Below, in pieces: positions 49,196 to 59,700 of a stretch of 64,000 nt of DNA. How positions within the stretch are numbered: the stretch's first letter is position 1; every line of letters starts with the position of its first letter. The notes under the pieces are model-generated. The model saw only the letters and a list, made by a program, of their open reading frames with translations, had not been told where the DNA came from and made no database searches. Location: the NCBI GenBank assembly GCA_949317995.1, contig OX439039.1:18963282-19027281 (forward strand), in the 5' to 3' direction. The stretch is from Acholoe squamosa (taxonomy: Eukaryota; Annelida; Polychaeta; Phyllodocida; Polynoidae). The position numbers and the translations under genes are program-made.

Positions 49196-51937
49196 ATGAC
49201 TGAGCTGAGCCCAGTTAGGGGAAATGGCTCAAATCGTGAGCTAGACTCCCCGATGGAGGATGGTGAAATCAAGTCACCACCCCAAGGTACGGAGTGGAGG
49301 GATCCACTAGAACACTACCCTGATGGGTTAGAAGATGTAAGAAGAAACTTACATCATGAACTGGATGAATTTGGAGACTCCTTATTCATGCCAGGAGGTA
49401 CTTCGAAACCTGCACCAATGCATAAAAGTACTGCTCAATTTGGTAAATTACCATTTGAGGTACCAAAGCCTAGTGCAGGTATGTTTGAAACTCCATACAG
49501 TTCTCGAATTAAACACCAAAAATGTGGATTCGAAAAGAACAAAATGGACGAGCTTGAAGACATGAGAGCTGAATACGAGAAGATCCAGAAGGATCTTATT
49601 ACACTGACCGGAACCCGAGACAAGATTCTGACTGAAAACAAACAGTTGATATCGGAACGTCTCGATTACGATCAGAGTTGTAGACGCCAACAACAATTGT
49701 TGTTGGATCAGATGGAGAAAGAAAAGCAAGATTTTCAACTCCAGCACGAACAGTATCGTGATGCACTATATACGGCGGATCTGGAATACAGAGCCTCGTA
49801 TGATGAGTTGAATAGAACTAAACAAGAGTTAAATTCAACTCAATCGGCCTACGGCAAGTATCAAGAAGAGCTGAAGAAAATAGAATCAGCCTTCAAAGAT
49901 GCTCGGGAAACGTACCAAAAACAGACCGATGAGCATGAAAAACTCAAAGATCAATTGATACGCGAATCCACAGATTTGGCTGTTAAACAGACTAAAATGA
50001 TGGATGATTATTCCGAACTGGAGGCTAAAGCTATCCAGATGTCAAAGTATCTAGAAGATACTGGTCGTGCAGTAGGCACTCTTGAATCAGACTTCACTGT
50101 TTCAGGAATTGCCCTAAACACGACAAGTAACCAGATGTTCTCTTTGAGGGGCAATGACGGGGTAACAGAGACAACTGTACCTCGTTATGAAGGAGTAAAG
50201 AGTCATCAGGTTAGATTTACAGATAATACCTCTATACCTCTTGGTCTAGGTACGGGAAATAAAGGGGATAATTCTGCGAGTGGAGCTAAACAAAGCCGCT
50301 CGGCAGGAAGCTCCACCTTTGACGGCGGATGGCCACAACAGTCACCTTTAGGGGGACCAAATGGCCCGTATGCCCAGTATGGATGGAATCAGTCCCAAAC
50401 AGGAACGAATCCGTCCAATGGTAACACCCGGAACACGTCCGGAGGAACAACCGGACGAGCACCCGGAGGTTCCAGTACAGCTGGGGGGCAATCCGGATGT
50501 GATCAAGGATCCGGACCCTCAAGCGATCGTTCCAGGAGCAGACCCTCTGCCAGTGGGACTGGTTTCAATAATGGAAATCAGTCGTATGGAACAGGAGGAA
50601 ACACTAATCCCAATAGTGGTTTCTTTAGCTTTGGTGGAAATACACAACCCACCAATGGTCCAGGGCCGGCTCCCCAAACCAGTGGATACACCTTTTCACA
50701 GGTGCCTCCATACGGAGCAGGGGGATCAGGAGGTGGAGGAGGACCACCATCCGGAGGCTTTGGAAGTACTTATGGTACGAATCCTCCAAGGAAAAAGAGA
50801 CTCAGTCGCCGAGTATCTCTTTCTCCAGGGTTACAAGCGCTGCATGATTCTAATGCAGCGATTGCTAACTTAGGTGTTGATTGTTACAATCAAGGTCTGG
50901 ACGATACGGAGATCATGGAATGGAGTAAGGGTTTAACCCTTACTGGATCCACGAATCCGGCTCGTAGAGTAGCTAAGATACCTACCCCCTTTAATGCCAA
51001 GAACCCTTGGAAGGAGGAGTATCAAGGCTGCGCGGATGTCTTTAACTGCAATGGATGGGGTAAAGCGGAAGCTCTGCCTTATTTAGTATGCTGGTTAAAG
51101 GAAGGCGACGGAAAAGGAGCCGTGGAACAATGGAGAGATTCTCAAATAACAGGACTCTCAGCCCATATGAAGTATGATGAACTCATAGAGATTGCTTCAT
51201 ATTTATATGGGAATATAGTTGGAGAAGACCCTTGGCTGACGTTCACTAAAAGAACACAGAAGCCCAAGGAGTCTGCCAAAGTGTTCGGCTTAGAATGTCA
51301 ACGACTGTTGCATAAAGCCAGACCTCAATGGAGACTAGATGATGAATGCTTCCTAGATGAGATGTTTAAACAATTCATTGAAGGATTGCGGAATCAAGAA
51401 CACAGGACAGTAGCCTGTGAAGCTTGGAAGAATGATGCCTCTTTGACAGATTTGTTCCAGTCCCTAGATCATTATGATCGAAAGGCCCGTATCTTTGCCG
51501 GGAAGGTACCCCAACGGATGTCAGCAATGATAATCCCGGAGGGAATACCCGAAACCGATTCATCCGAATCAGGGGAACCTGACGAAGATGAAAACGTTGG
51601 GGCCATTGGCCAAGGGAACCCCCGGTACAACCGGAACTGGGGAAAGAAACCGGGTTACGTCAAGGAGAAAGTGATCACTTCTAAACCTCCTGTGACTCAA
51701 CCCGATACCAAACCCACGACGGGTCCTTCTTTATCAGAGGACCTGGTTAACAATTTGGTAAAGAAGATTACTGAAAATCTTAGGAGGCCTAAGCCTGATA
51801 GGACTGTTGTGACATGCTTCCGATGTCAGGAAACTGGGCATTATGCTGCCGAGTGTGAGGCAGATAAGCCAGTTTATAGAAACACTCGTTACCGGAGCAA
51901 TCCGGGTAAGGAGGACTCAGTGAAGAAGGAAAACTGA
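49196..51937 (+). CDS. gag: Gag polyprotein of the LTR retrotransposon, 913 aa
   Basis: Structural protein that would assemble particles around the element RNA in the cytoplasm. Residues 1-110 are a polar leader. Residues about 113-290 are Glu/Lys/Gln-rich with heptad-like spacing, a probable coiled coil. Residues about 350-530 are Gly/Ser/Asn/Gln-rich with GFFSFGG, SYGTGG and TYGT motifs, a low-complexity, prion-like stretch. A basic PRKKRLSRR (531-539) could be nuclear import or RNA contact. Residues about 598-765 form the capsid-like helical domain (W605, W622, W633 and W680 stand out). C874-x2-C877-x4-H882-x4-C887 is a CCHC RNA-binding knuckle. The ATG is the first one that opens a long frame, with A at -3. 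At 913 residues it is far larger than typical Ty3/Gypsy Gag; the coiled coil and Gly-rich parts account for the excess. It ends with TGA, overlapping the pol frame by 28 bases. Confidence 0.93.
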   Translation: MTELSPVRGNGSNRELDSPMEDGEIKSPPQGTEWRDPLEHYPDGLEDVRRNLHHELDEFGDSLFMPGGTSKPAPMHKSTAQFGKLPFEVPKPSAGMFETPYSSRIKHQKCGFEKNKMDELEDMRAEYEKIQKDLITLTGTRDKILTENKQLISERLDYDQSCRRQQQLLLDQMEKEKQDFQLQHEQYRDALYTADLEYRASYDELNRTKQELNSTQSAYGKYQEELKKIESAFKDARETYQKQTDEHEKLKDQLIRESTDLAVKQTKMMDDYSELEAKAIQMSKYLEDTGRAVGTLESDFTVSGIALNTTSNQMFSLRGNDGVTETTVPRYEGVKSHQVRFTDNTSIPLGLGTGNKGDNSASGAKQSRSAGSSTFDGGWPQQSPLGGPNGPYAQYGWNQSQTGTNPSNGNTRNTSGGTTGRAPGGSSTAGGQSGCDQGSGPSSDRSRSRPSASGTGFNNGNQSYGTGGNTNPNSGFFSFGGNTQPTNGPGPAPQTSGYTFSQVPPYGAGGSGGGGGPPSGGFGSTYGTNPPRKKRLSRRVSLSPGLQALHDSNAAIANLGVDCYNQGLDDTEIMEWSKGLTLTGSTNPARRVAKIPTPFNAKNPWKEEYQGCADVFNCNGWGKAEALPYLVCWLKEGDGKGAVEQWRDSQITGLSAHMKYDELIEIASYLYGNIVGEDPWLTFTKRTQKPKESAKVFGLECQRLLHKARPQWRLDDECFLDEMFKQFIEGLRNQEHRTVACEAWKNDASLTDLFQSLDHYDRKARIFAGKVPQRMSAMIIPEGIPETDSSESGEPDEDENVGAIGQGNPRYNRNWGKKPGYVKEKVITSKPPVTQPDTKPTTGPSLSEDLVNNLVKKITENLRRPKPDRTVVTCFRCQETGHYAAECEADKPVYRNTRYRSNPGKEDSVKKEN

Positions 51938-51972
51938 GAGGGGGTGTCCACAATGGCAACCGGATTACCCCC
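51910..51972 (+). promoter_or_regulatory. gag/pol overlap with probable -1 frameshift signal
   Basis: The pol frame (-1 relative to gag) opens at 51910 and overlaps gag to its TGA at 51935-51937. GGAAAAC (51928-51934, read G GAA AAC in the gag frame) abuts the stop. Five bases later GGGGGTG...TCC (51940-51949) pairs with GGA...TACCCCC (51962-51972), a strong GC stem with a 12-base loop. Slip site, short spacer and hairpin are the standard layout. The heptamer is not the canonical X XXY YYZ in its first triplet, so the exact shift site is uncertain. Confidence 0.6.
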
Positions 51973-54900
51973 AGAGTGAGTGATTGCCATGACTGCCAGC
52001 CTATCGCAGCTTGCGGTACTGGCAAGAATCCTCTAGCGATTTCGCCCAGCAGTGAAGCTAAGGAGCCTGATCAGTTCCTTACTCATGAGGCTGGGGAGAC
52101 TGATAGTACACCAGGTGTCAAGAACCGGCAGAAGAACACAGAGGGGAAACCCGATATCAGTCCAGAGGGAGCGGCCAATGAGTTGGCCAGGGTGGGGTGT
52201 GCCCAGTTCCCCCCGGGTCATCCTTGTCTCGAATTCTTAAAGGGATGTGGATTTGACCTCGGCGCTAAGACGGAACTTGCTAAGTATGCAAGTAGTCCTA
52301 CCTACTTGAAAGGTAGGAGGTGGTACGCAGTTGTATCTGTGAGTGGTAGATCCGCTGAGTTTCTTGTCGATACGGGTGCTAGCCACTCCTGTATTGCTAA
52401 GAGATTCTACGATCTTTTGCCTACGAATCATGAAACTTTCACAACGGAAGGAAATGCTCGTACGGCCGACGGTAGCATGATACAAACGTTCGGTAGAACA
52501 TGTATGAGGTTCAGTCTACAGGAAGATAAGGACTTCATCCTTACCCCTACTGTGGCGAACATCGCGGATGATGGTATACTCGGTCTGGATTTTGCTGCAT
52601 TATATGGAGCAAGGTTAGATTCCCAGAGGGGAATATTGGAAGTGAGAGACCCGTACCATCTCGAAGTACAATGTGTACTTAGGCAAGTAAGCAGTGTAGC
52701 CAGTGTAGCCCAGACTGTTAAGATACCACCAGGCACAGCCTGTGATGTCTTATGTCGAGCGGACAGACAGTTTTCAGGAAAAACTGGAGTTGTAGAGCCA
52801 GACATGGCCATGTTGTCAAGTATCGGATTGGAATCCGCTGATGTTCTAGTAGCTAACGCTGCTTGGACGGTGGTTCCTATATCCAATACCGGTAACAAGA
52901 CTGTCTATGTACAGAAGGATACGATCCTTGGATCGGTTGTCTTATCCGAATTGATAGAAGACTGTAAACATGTTTCGGCACCCGGAGCCCCTTCCTCACC
53001 CGAAAGGAGCCCGGAACTAGACACTCTAGTAGCCGAAAGCCATGTAGAAAGTGATGAACAACGTGAAGCTCTAACTGACTTGTTGTACAAGTACCGTAAA
53101 GCTTTTGCAGCACCGAGTGAACAATTGGGGCGTACCGATAAAGTACTGCATACGATTGACACTGGTGAGAATGAACCTTTTAAGATTCCTTATAGAAGAC
53201 TCCCACTAGCCAAAAAAAAGGTAGCTGAGGAGGAGATAGCTAAAATGCTTGAACAGGATGTAATAATTCCATCAACCAGTCCTTGGTCTAGCCCTGTGTG
53301 CATGGTGACCAAGAAAGATGGTAGCATCCGTTTCTGCATAGATTACCGGAAATTGAATGGTATGACCAAGAAGAATTCATATCCCTTACCACGGATCGAT
53401 GAGACTATAGACTCCCTTGGAGGTAAGCAATGGTATTGCTCTCTAGACTTACAATCCGGGTACTGGCAAGTGGGTATGCATCCGAAAGATATGGAGAAGA
53501 CGGCCTTTTCCAGTCATATTGGATTATTCCAGTATAATGTGATGCCGTTTGGATTGTGCAATGCACCGGCGACATTTGAAGCCATGATGGAAACTTTATT
53601 AAGTGACCTTTTATGGAAGAAATGTCTCGTCTATCTAGACGATGTGATTGTCTTTGGAAAGACATACGAAGAATGCTTGGAAAATTTAGGTATGGTCCTG
53701 GAAAGGATCATAACTAATGGTTTGAAGCTGAAACCCAAGAAGTGCGATCTTTTCAAAAGATCTATTAATTACTTGGGGCGAATAATCTCGAATGAAGGGA
53801 TTAAAGCCGATCCGGAGAAACTGGATGCCGTGTCAAATTGGCAAGCACCCACGAATGCGAAAGAAGTTAGGTCCTTCCTCGGATTCTGTTCCTACTACCG
53901 GGACTTTATCCCAGGATATTCAAGGGTTGCCTTTCCTATCCAGAGTTTGTCCCACTGGACACCCGGGATCAGAAAGGAACGATTCCCTTGGGGACCCGAG
54001 CAAGACGAGGCCTTTATGAAAATAAAGGATTTGTTTGCTATCACACCTGTGTTGAGATACCCCACGGAGAATGATCATTTCATTCTAGATACTGATGCTA
54101 GTAATGAAAGCATAGGAGCCGCCCTTTCTCAGGTCCAGGATGGGGTCGAAGTTCCTATAGCCTTCGCTAGTAACACGTTGAGTAAATCTCAAAGAAACTA
54201 TTGTACCACTAAACGTGAGTTGTTGGCTGTGGTGGTCTATACGAAGAAGTTCAAGCACTTTTTGTGGGGGAGTGATTTCACTCTACGGACTGATCACTCT
54301 TCCCTCAGATGGTTATTGAACTTCAAAGATGCAGAGGGGATGATAGGTCGCTGGTTAGCGCACCTATCCGAATTCGGTCTAAATCACAGCCAGATTGAAC
54401 ACCGAGCCGGGGCAAAGCATTTGAATGCAGATGCTTTGTCTAGAATCCCAGTGAGGAAATGTGCAAATGCTGAGTGCACTGATTGTGGAGCACACAATGC
54501 TGTGTTGGCAGGGGTTCGAGTTCCATTCGAAACCCATCCGGAACATGTCTTGAATTGGTCCTTGGAGACCATCAGGCAGTTCCAGAAGTCTGATGCAGTC
54601 ACATCACGTTTGATTAAATTCCTTAATCAGGGTATCTGTCCCCCAAGACCCGTAGTGTCATTGGAGAACAGAGAGATGAGACGATTCTTAGCTCAATGGG
54701 CCGAGCTAAAAGTCCGGGATGGTATTCTGTTTCGATGGAAGAACCATTCTAATAGGAACAAAACCTTGCAAGTTGTCATACCTAGTGCTATGCGACGAGA
54801 TATTATGTATTTCTGTCATGGACATAGAACTAGTGGGCACTTTGGAAAGAAAAGGTCTCTAGAACGTCTGACCAGACGATACTATTGGCCCGGCATGAGT

Positions 54901-56169
54901 ACAGATCTCACCCGATGGGTGGAGACCTGTCCCGAGTGCTGTAAGAACAAACCAGGACCCGGGTTAGGCAAGCTGCCATTATCCCAGGAACTGTTTGGTG
55001 TAAGGTTTGCTAGAATAGCTGTTGACATTATTAGTGGGATTCCCCCCACTCCTAGTGGCAACACGTGTATGATGGTCGTGTCTGATTATTATACCAAGTA
55101 CACCCGAGTGTTCCCTTTACCGGATCATAAGGCTGTTACTTGTGCTATGGCCTTTGTAAAAGGGTGGGTGCTGCACCTAGGTGTCCCACTCATGTTACAT
55201 AGTGACCAAGGCAGAGAATTTGAGTCTAGTCTGTGGCAGGAGATGTGTAATTGTCTGGCGATCTGCAAGACAAGAACTAATCCCTATAGACCACAGAGCG
55301 ATGGACAAGTAGAGAGATTCAATAGGACTTTGATCCAAGTATTGAAGTCTCTGGTAAATGAGCAGATGGATGATTGGGATGAACAATGTGAATTCGTGGT
55401 ACATGCCTATAATGGCACTGTGCATTCGAGCACAAACTGTTCTCCTAATCTCCTCGTTTTTGGAGAGGATTTGATTATGCCAGCCGATTTGGTGTTCGGC
55501 GTAATAAGAATGAATCCGGAAGCCCCTTGCCAGGTGATGTTTGTAGAATCCCTACGGGATAATTTCAAACAAGCCTATGAGAGGGTTAGAGACGAGTTGC
55601 AGAAAACTGCGCGTTGGCAGAAAGTTGGCTATGACACAGGTCTAAAAGCTAGATTTTTTAATCTAGGGGATAGAGTACTGCGTCTACACCAACCTCTAGC
55701 TAACCTGAAATTAGCCAGTAATTGGGATGGACCTTTCACTATAACTCAGGTTATTAGTGATTGCACAGTGATTATTAAATCACAGCTTGGTAAATGTTAC
55801 AAGTCAAATGTAGCGAGACTACGCCCATGGAGGGGGAGGGATACCTCCACCGAAATGTACGGCGATGGTCTATTGGAAGTAATGGAACAGAGTCGTGTTA
55901 AGCAACTCGAAGTGGTACCGACCCGAAAGCGAGGACCCGGGCGGCCACGGAAGGTTGCAGACCCGAAGAGGGTGGTGCCCCCTGTCGTAACATCCGGAAA
56001 GCAGGGGAAGATACAAAAAGTCTCGGCAGGCGCAGGTAAAAATAAGAGGAAAGGTCCCTCTAAGGCTAAGAAGACCTTGGAAAAGGCTCTTATGGATACC
56101 AGGTCAATAAAAGAGGCCTCAAAACCTCTTAGACGCAGTCCAAGGTTGCTACAGACTGCCGTAACCTAG
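51910..56169 (+). CDS. pol: Pol polyprotein: protease, reverse transcriptase, RNase H, integrase
   Basis: Residue 1 is counted here from the GTG at 51976, but no ATG lies before the protease, so Pol must be made as a Gag fusion. Protease: DTGAS at 132-136 and ILGLD at 201-205. Reverse transcriptase about 390-640: LDL with D491, then YLDD at 553-556 (D555, D556). RNase H about 700-823: D705/D707, E748, D773. Integrase: H948-x6-H955 ... C985-x2-C988 zinc site, then D1017, D1077 and E1113 with 35 residues between the last two (DD35E), and GPF at 1252-1254. No chromodomain is seen. The tail (about 1285-1397) is basic, with KRGPGRPRKV (1318-1327), an AT-hook core, and several Lys/Arg clusters. All catalytic residues expected are present and the frame is uninterrupted. 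The order and motifs place it in Ty3/Gypsy; the clade was not assigned. Confidence 0.96.
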   Translation, partial: GGLSEEGKLRGGVHNGNRITPRVSDCHDCQPIAACGTGKNPLAISPSSEAKEPDQFLTHEAGETDSTPGVKNRQKNTEGKPDISPEGAANELARVGCAQFPPGHPCLEFLKGCGFDLGAKTELAKYASSPTYLKGRRWYAVVSVSGRSAEFLVDTGASHSCIAKRFYDLLPTNHETFTTEGNARTADGSMIQTFGRTCMRFSLQEDKDFILTPTVANIADDGILGLDFAALYGARLDSQRGILEVRDPYHLEVQCVLRQVSSVASVAQTVKIPPGTACDVLCRADRQFSGKTGVVEPDMAMLSSIGLESADVLVANAAWTVVPISNTGNKTVYVQKDTILGSVVLSELIEDCKHVSAPGAPSSPERSPELDTLVAESHVESDEQREALTDLLYKYRKAFAAPSEQLGRTDKVLHTIDTGENEPFKIPYRRLPLAKKKVAEEEIAKMLEQDVIIPSTSPWSSPVCMVTKKDGSIRFCIDYRKLNGMTKKNSYPLPRIDETIDSLGGKQWYCSLDLQSGYWQVGMHPKDMEKTAFSSHIGLFQYNVMPFGLCNAPATFEAMMETLLSDLLWKKCLVYLDDVIVFGKTYEECLENLGMVLERIITNGLKLKPKKCDLFKRSINYLGRIISNEGIKADPEKLDAVSNWQAPTNAKEVRSFLGFCSYYRDFIPGYSRVAFPIQSLSHWTPGIRKERFPWGPEQDEAFMKIKDLFAITPVLRYPTENDHFILDTDASNESIGAALSQVQDGVEVPIAFASNTLSKSQRNYCTTKRELLAVVVYTKKFKHFLWGSDFTLRTDHSSLRWLLNFKDAEGMIGRWLAHLSEFGLNHSQIEHRAGAKHLNADALSRIPVRKCANAECTDCGAHNAVLAGVRVPFETHPEHVLNWSLETIRQFQKSDAVTSRLIKFLNQGICPPRPVVSLENREMRRFLAQWAELKVRDGILFRWKNHSNRNKTLQVVIPSAMRRDIMYFCHGHRTSGHFGKKRSLERLTRRYYWPGMSTDLTRWVETCPECCKNKPGPGLGKLPLSQELFGVRFARIAVDIISGIPPTPSGNTCMMVVSDYYTKYTRVFPLPDHKAVTCAMAFVKGWVLHLGVPLMLHSDQGREFESSLWQEMCNCLAICKTRTNPYRPQSDGQVERFNRTLIQVLKSLVNEQMDDWDEQCEFVVHAYNGTVHSSTNCSPNLLVFGEDLIMPADLVFGVIRMNPEAPCQVMFVESLRDNFKQAYERVRDELQKTARWQKVGYDTGLKARFFNLGDRVLRLHQPLANLKLASNWDGPFTITQVISDCTVIIKSQLGKCYKSNVARLRPWRGRDTSTEMYGDGLLEVMEQSRVKQLEVVPTRKRGPGRPRKVADPKRVVPPVVTSGKQGKIQKVSAGAGKNKRKGPSKAKKTLEKALMDTRSIKEASKPLRRSPRLLQTAVT

Positions 56170-56723
56170 CCTGTTAACACAACGAGTGTGTTGTCCTGTA
56201 CTGTGTACTGTTATATGTTGTAACCTAGTTCAATGTATATTTGAGCCGGTCAAGAGTCTCTGGAAAAGGTCCTATGACAATGAACCCATGGTTTTGGACG
56301 GATAATCCGGTGGATATGCTTATGCTATCCATAAACTCCAGAATACCTAGCGAATTGTCATAGTCGAACCCTGAGTACGGACGGACGACCGATCGGGTAT
56401 TGTATTGTTTTTATGTAAGGGCGCGTGACCTAATTAAGGGCACGCGGGAAAGTTGTTGACCCATTTTCGAATGGTCACGTGAGGCGCCGGTTTGATCATG
56501 CGCAGCGATTCAAGTTCGAGTATCCCGCCATATTGTCTTATTCCTGCGAAGGAAGAAGACGTGGCCGAGGGTGGTCTTGCTCTTGTTGGAGTCTGATAGC
56601 CCGTGACAGCCATATTCCGAGGTGTGCCCTCGTTAAAAGGCACCCGCCTTTCACTGGGTAAGCAGTACTCACTGCTTATCCGGTGGATTGGGATATTTTA
56701 TCCCCGAACAGCCACTTCTGTCG
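56170..56723 (+). promoter_or_regulatory. Pol-ORF3 intergenic region, candidate internal promoter and splice sites
   Basis: A 554-bp gap, CpG-rich from about 56420. It contains GTCACGTG (56474-56481; the same E-box word as in U3), TGCGCA in ATCATGCGCAG (56499-56504, NRF1-like), CCGCCATATTG (56525, YY1-like) and a second GCCATATT. This motif set is typical of TATA-less promoters. A donor-like CTGG|GTAAGC at 56658 sits inside a hairpin (TAAGCAGT/ACTGCTTA), and a possible acceptor ending CCGAACAG lies at 56710-56711, twelve bases before the ORF3 ATG. ORF3 could thus be expressed from its own promoter or from a spliced LTR transcript. Confidence 0.4.
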
Positions 56724-59700
56724 ATGGCAGAAGAGGCCGTCCGTCTTGGCGGCGGTGCCGGTGCCAGCACCCCGCCAGAGTATGGAAGTGGTTCTCCCAA
56801 GAGTCCCACTTATACATACGACGATCAGCAATACGATGCTGATTGTGATCAAATGGATCAACAAATGAATGTTGATCAGTACTTCTCTGGAGTAGACGAT
56901 AGCGACGTAGAATCGTTCTACGACGCATCCGACAACTCCAGACAAGTTAGTCCTGAACGCCGAGGCGTTCAACAACAAATTGATGTAGGTGAGCCTTATG
57001 TAGCCCCTCCATCCGAAGGTTTGAGTGGAGAACCGGCAGGAGCCCAGTCTCTTGACAGGGCTCTGATGCCACCTCCCCCTCAACTGCCGCCCCGTCTTGG
57101 TGGGAGTACCTCATTCGGTGCTTTGGGACCTGCTTCTCCGGTTGACAGGCCAATGCACCTAGAGCTGCCCTTCCCAGACAGTCCCGAATGGCATGATGTA
57201 GCCGGTCCATATGACGGACGGATGTTAGCAATTTCCGAGGAAATGCTGATACCCACCTGTTATGGGACGCCCAGAGAGGTTGACGAGCGTGTTGTCAACG
57301 CAATCTGGGAATGTGCTCATCCGCAGTGGGCTAATACCTTTCCGGAGTCCTGGTTGATGGATTACCATCAGATGGCCAAAGGATTGGTAGTCCACTTATG
57401 GTTTCGTAAAGCCGTCTGGGACGCAGAAATGGCTTTCCGAAGGAATACCTCTTATAGGCCTTCCTATGTGTCTGACAAAACGGGTTACACCGGTGTCAAG
57501 GCAGATGAGGTCTCTAGATACATAGACAGAGACCAGATCCTACTGTTAAGCACAGCGGATGAGTATGAAGCAGCAGGTAACGCTGTTGTGGATTACTGTC
57601 CAGGGGTCCCTATTACGTCTCAAACCATTGAGGCAGAAGAGGCCCGTATTGGTGTGTCTCCACTAGACAGACTCGGGGTAATACAAGACCTCGTAGTACG
57701 TCTATTGGAGAGACAGTATGCACTGGCGCATCCGGAGTTAGTACCCGGACCCGCACCCGTGCAAGTAACAGCCAAGATGGCCGATCGGATGGACCGTCTC
57801 ATGTCTCCTGCTGAAGCTCCCACCTTGGGAGGCGCAGCAGTAGTACCTGAGAAGGCCCTACCTGATGCAGATGTTTCCCTTAAAACTGCTCAGTCTACCC
57901 CTACGAAGACTGAGCAAGTAAAGGAGAAAGCAGCTGGTGGAAAGGGTAAAACAACCCCCACCAAAGGTAAGGGTAAAGGGAAGCGGTCAGGAACCGAACC
58001 CTCTACCAGCACGAGTGTGGACGACAGTACCCGAACCCGTCGGGTGTCTCCACGCTCGGCCAATAAGAAGGGCGCTAAGGCTTCGGATGTCTCCGGCAAC
58101 GAGACGGACGCATCCGAGCCTGGCACTTCTACTAACGGCAGATCCCGCAGGAGGAATAAGAAGAAGGTTGACCAACGCAAACCTGAACCTATCGAGGTAG
58201 ACGTTAAAGCTGATAATACAGAAGCTGAACCGGCTGTCCCAACCGTAAAAGTTGAGCTCGGTGTGCCAATCGTCAAGCTACACGACGTAATGGCCGATTT
58301 GAGTGGAGACGCTCAAGATGCTGCAGCCCAGGTCCTCGCGGGTCAACAACCCGTTGTGCAACCTGTGGATGTACCATCCGACCCGGAGGGAGAGGAGCCG
58401 GTTGACCCAGTTGTGGATGTCACTCCGACTGACGAGCAAGAGGCTGCTATCTGGGCTAACGCCAATAGCAACTTTGCCGACTTCATTCCTCTACACAGGG
58501 GACACCTGAAGGGGAGTAAATCCGTATGGAGACTGCCCCCTCGGATCACCTGTGAGAGGCAGGAAGATATGGAGGAGTGGCTTCGCAAGAAGCTCTCTGA
58601 TAGAAAGCCGGCCAATATGTACTGGATCTATTGGGAATTCGTTAAGAATTCGCCCAATGGTCTGTACAATTATGACCAGAAGGGCAAGCTCAAGTTTGCT
58701 CTAGATGAGTACTACGGGGAGGATCGTAAGGATTGTCCCTTCCAACGTTGTACTCAAAGTGAGGGTGAGGTTGAATTCTTCATCGAGAAAGACGCGTTCC
58801 TTCGTCATCTCGTGGAGGTTCATATGCACCAGAGGCCGGAATATGTCTGCGACCGAGAGGTTGGCAAGAAATGTGCTAAATGCACAGGATGTGTCACCCC
58901 CCGACGCGGAGACATGGTCCGGCACTATGTGACTTCGCATGGAGAGGGCCTGGAGGCAGCCATAGATCGGGTGATGAAAATTCACTCCGAACTCTATGGC
59001 AACCTTAGGGGCCTCAATGCAGAGAAGTTGGCTTCCCTCACACCGAGTACGAAGCAGTTTGCGCCTACGGTTCCTGGTACTAACCAGAAACTAAAGGCTC
59101 GGTTTGCCCAGACTCCCGGGTCCGGCAAACTAGAGTACGCTCAGGAGGAGTACGATCTGTTAAACGAATGGAGAAGCAACAAGGCCCGCCGTCGTGGTGG
59201 GGCTTATGTAACTCCATCCGGAGAACAGGTCCGAAGCCGCAGGGATTACCGCCAGGGACCCTCTGTAGCAGATAGGAAGAGACAGGCGTCTGAATCTCCA
59301 AGCCGAGCCAGGTCACCACTGGAGGCGCTGGAGAGACAGACAAATGGGGGAAGGAAGAAGCCACATCTTCCATCTCCTACTGGAACTCCTTCCCATTATG
59401 GGCGAGCACCAACTCCACGAGGTGCACAGAACCCGACATTCTTTGGTGTCAGTGGACCGAGTGGCCAGTCCGCCCGGAAACACGCGCCTTTGAATGTCAA
59501 AGACCCGAAGCAGTACCCTGCTATAGGCCCACCCGGACCAGAGATGCAAATCTTTGATCAGTACGGGAGGGTCAAGCAGGAACTGCCGACAGTAGGAGGT
59601 CAAGCTCCCCGACCTACAATGAGTGCTGTGGTGAGACAACGTCCACCCGCACCATTGTTGACGGCCAAAGACCTTAGAAGGGAATTGTCACGGTTGCCCC

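Noticed and set aside
51928..51934. Canonical slippery heptamer at the gag/pol junction
   Set aside because: GGAAAAC does not satisfy X XXY YYZ in the first triplet; kept only as a candidate non-canonical site.
51976..51978. Independent start of Pol at GTG
   Set aside because: No ATG precedes the protease and the frame is open back into gag, so a Gag-Pol fusion by frameshift is more likely than non-ATG initiation.
56434..57231. Reverse-strand frames opposite the start of ORF3
   Set aside because: Shadows of ORF3 and its CpG-rich leader, without motifs.
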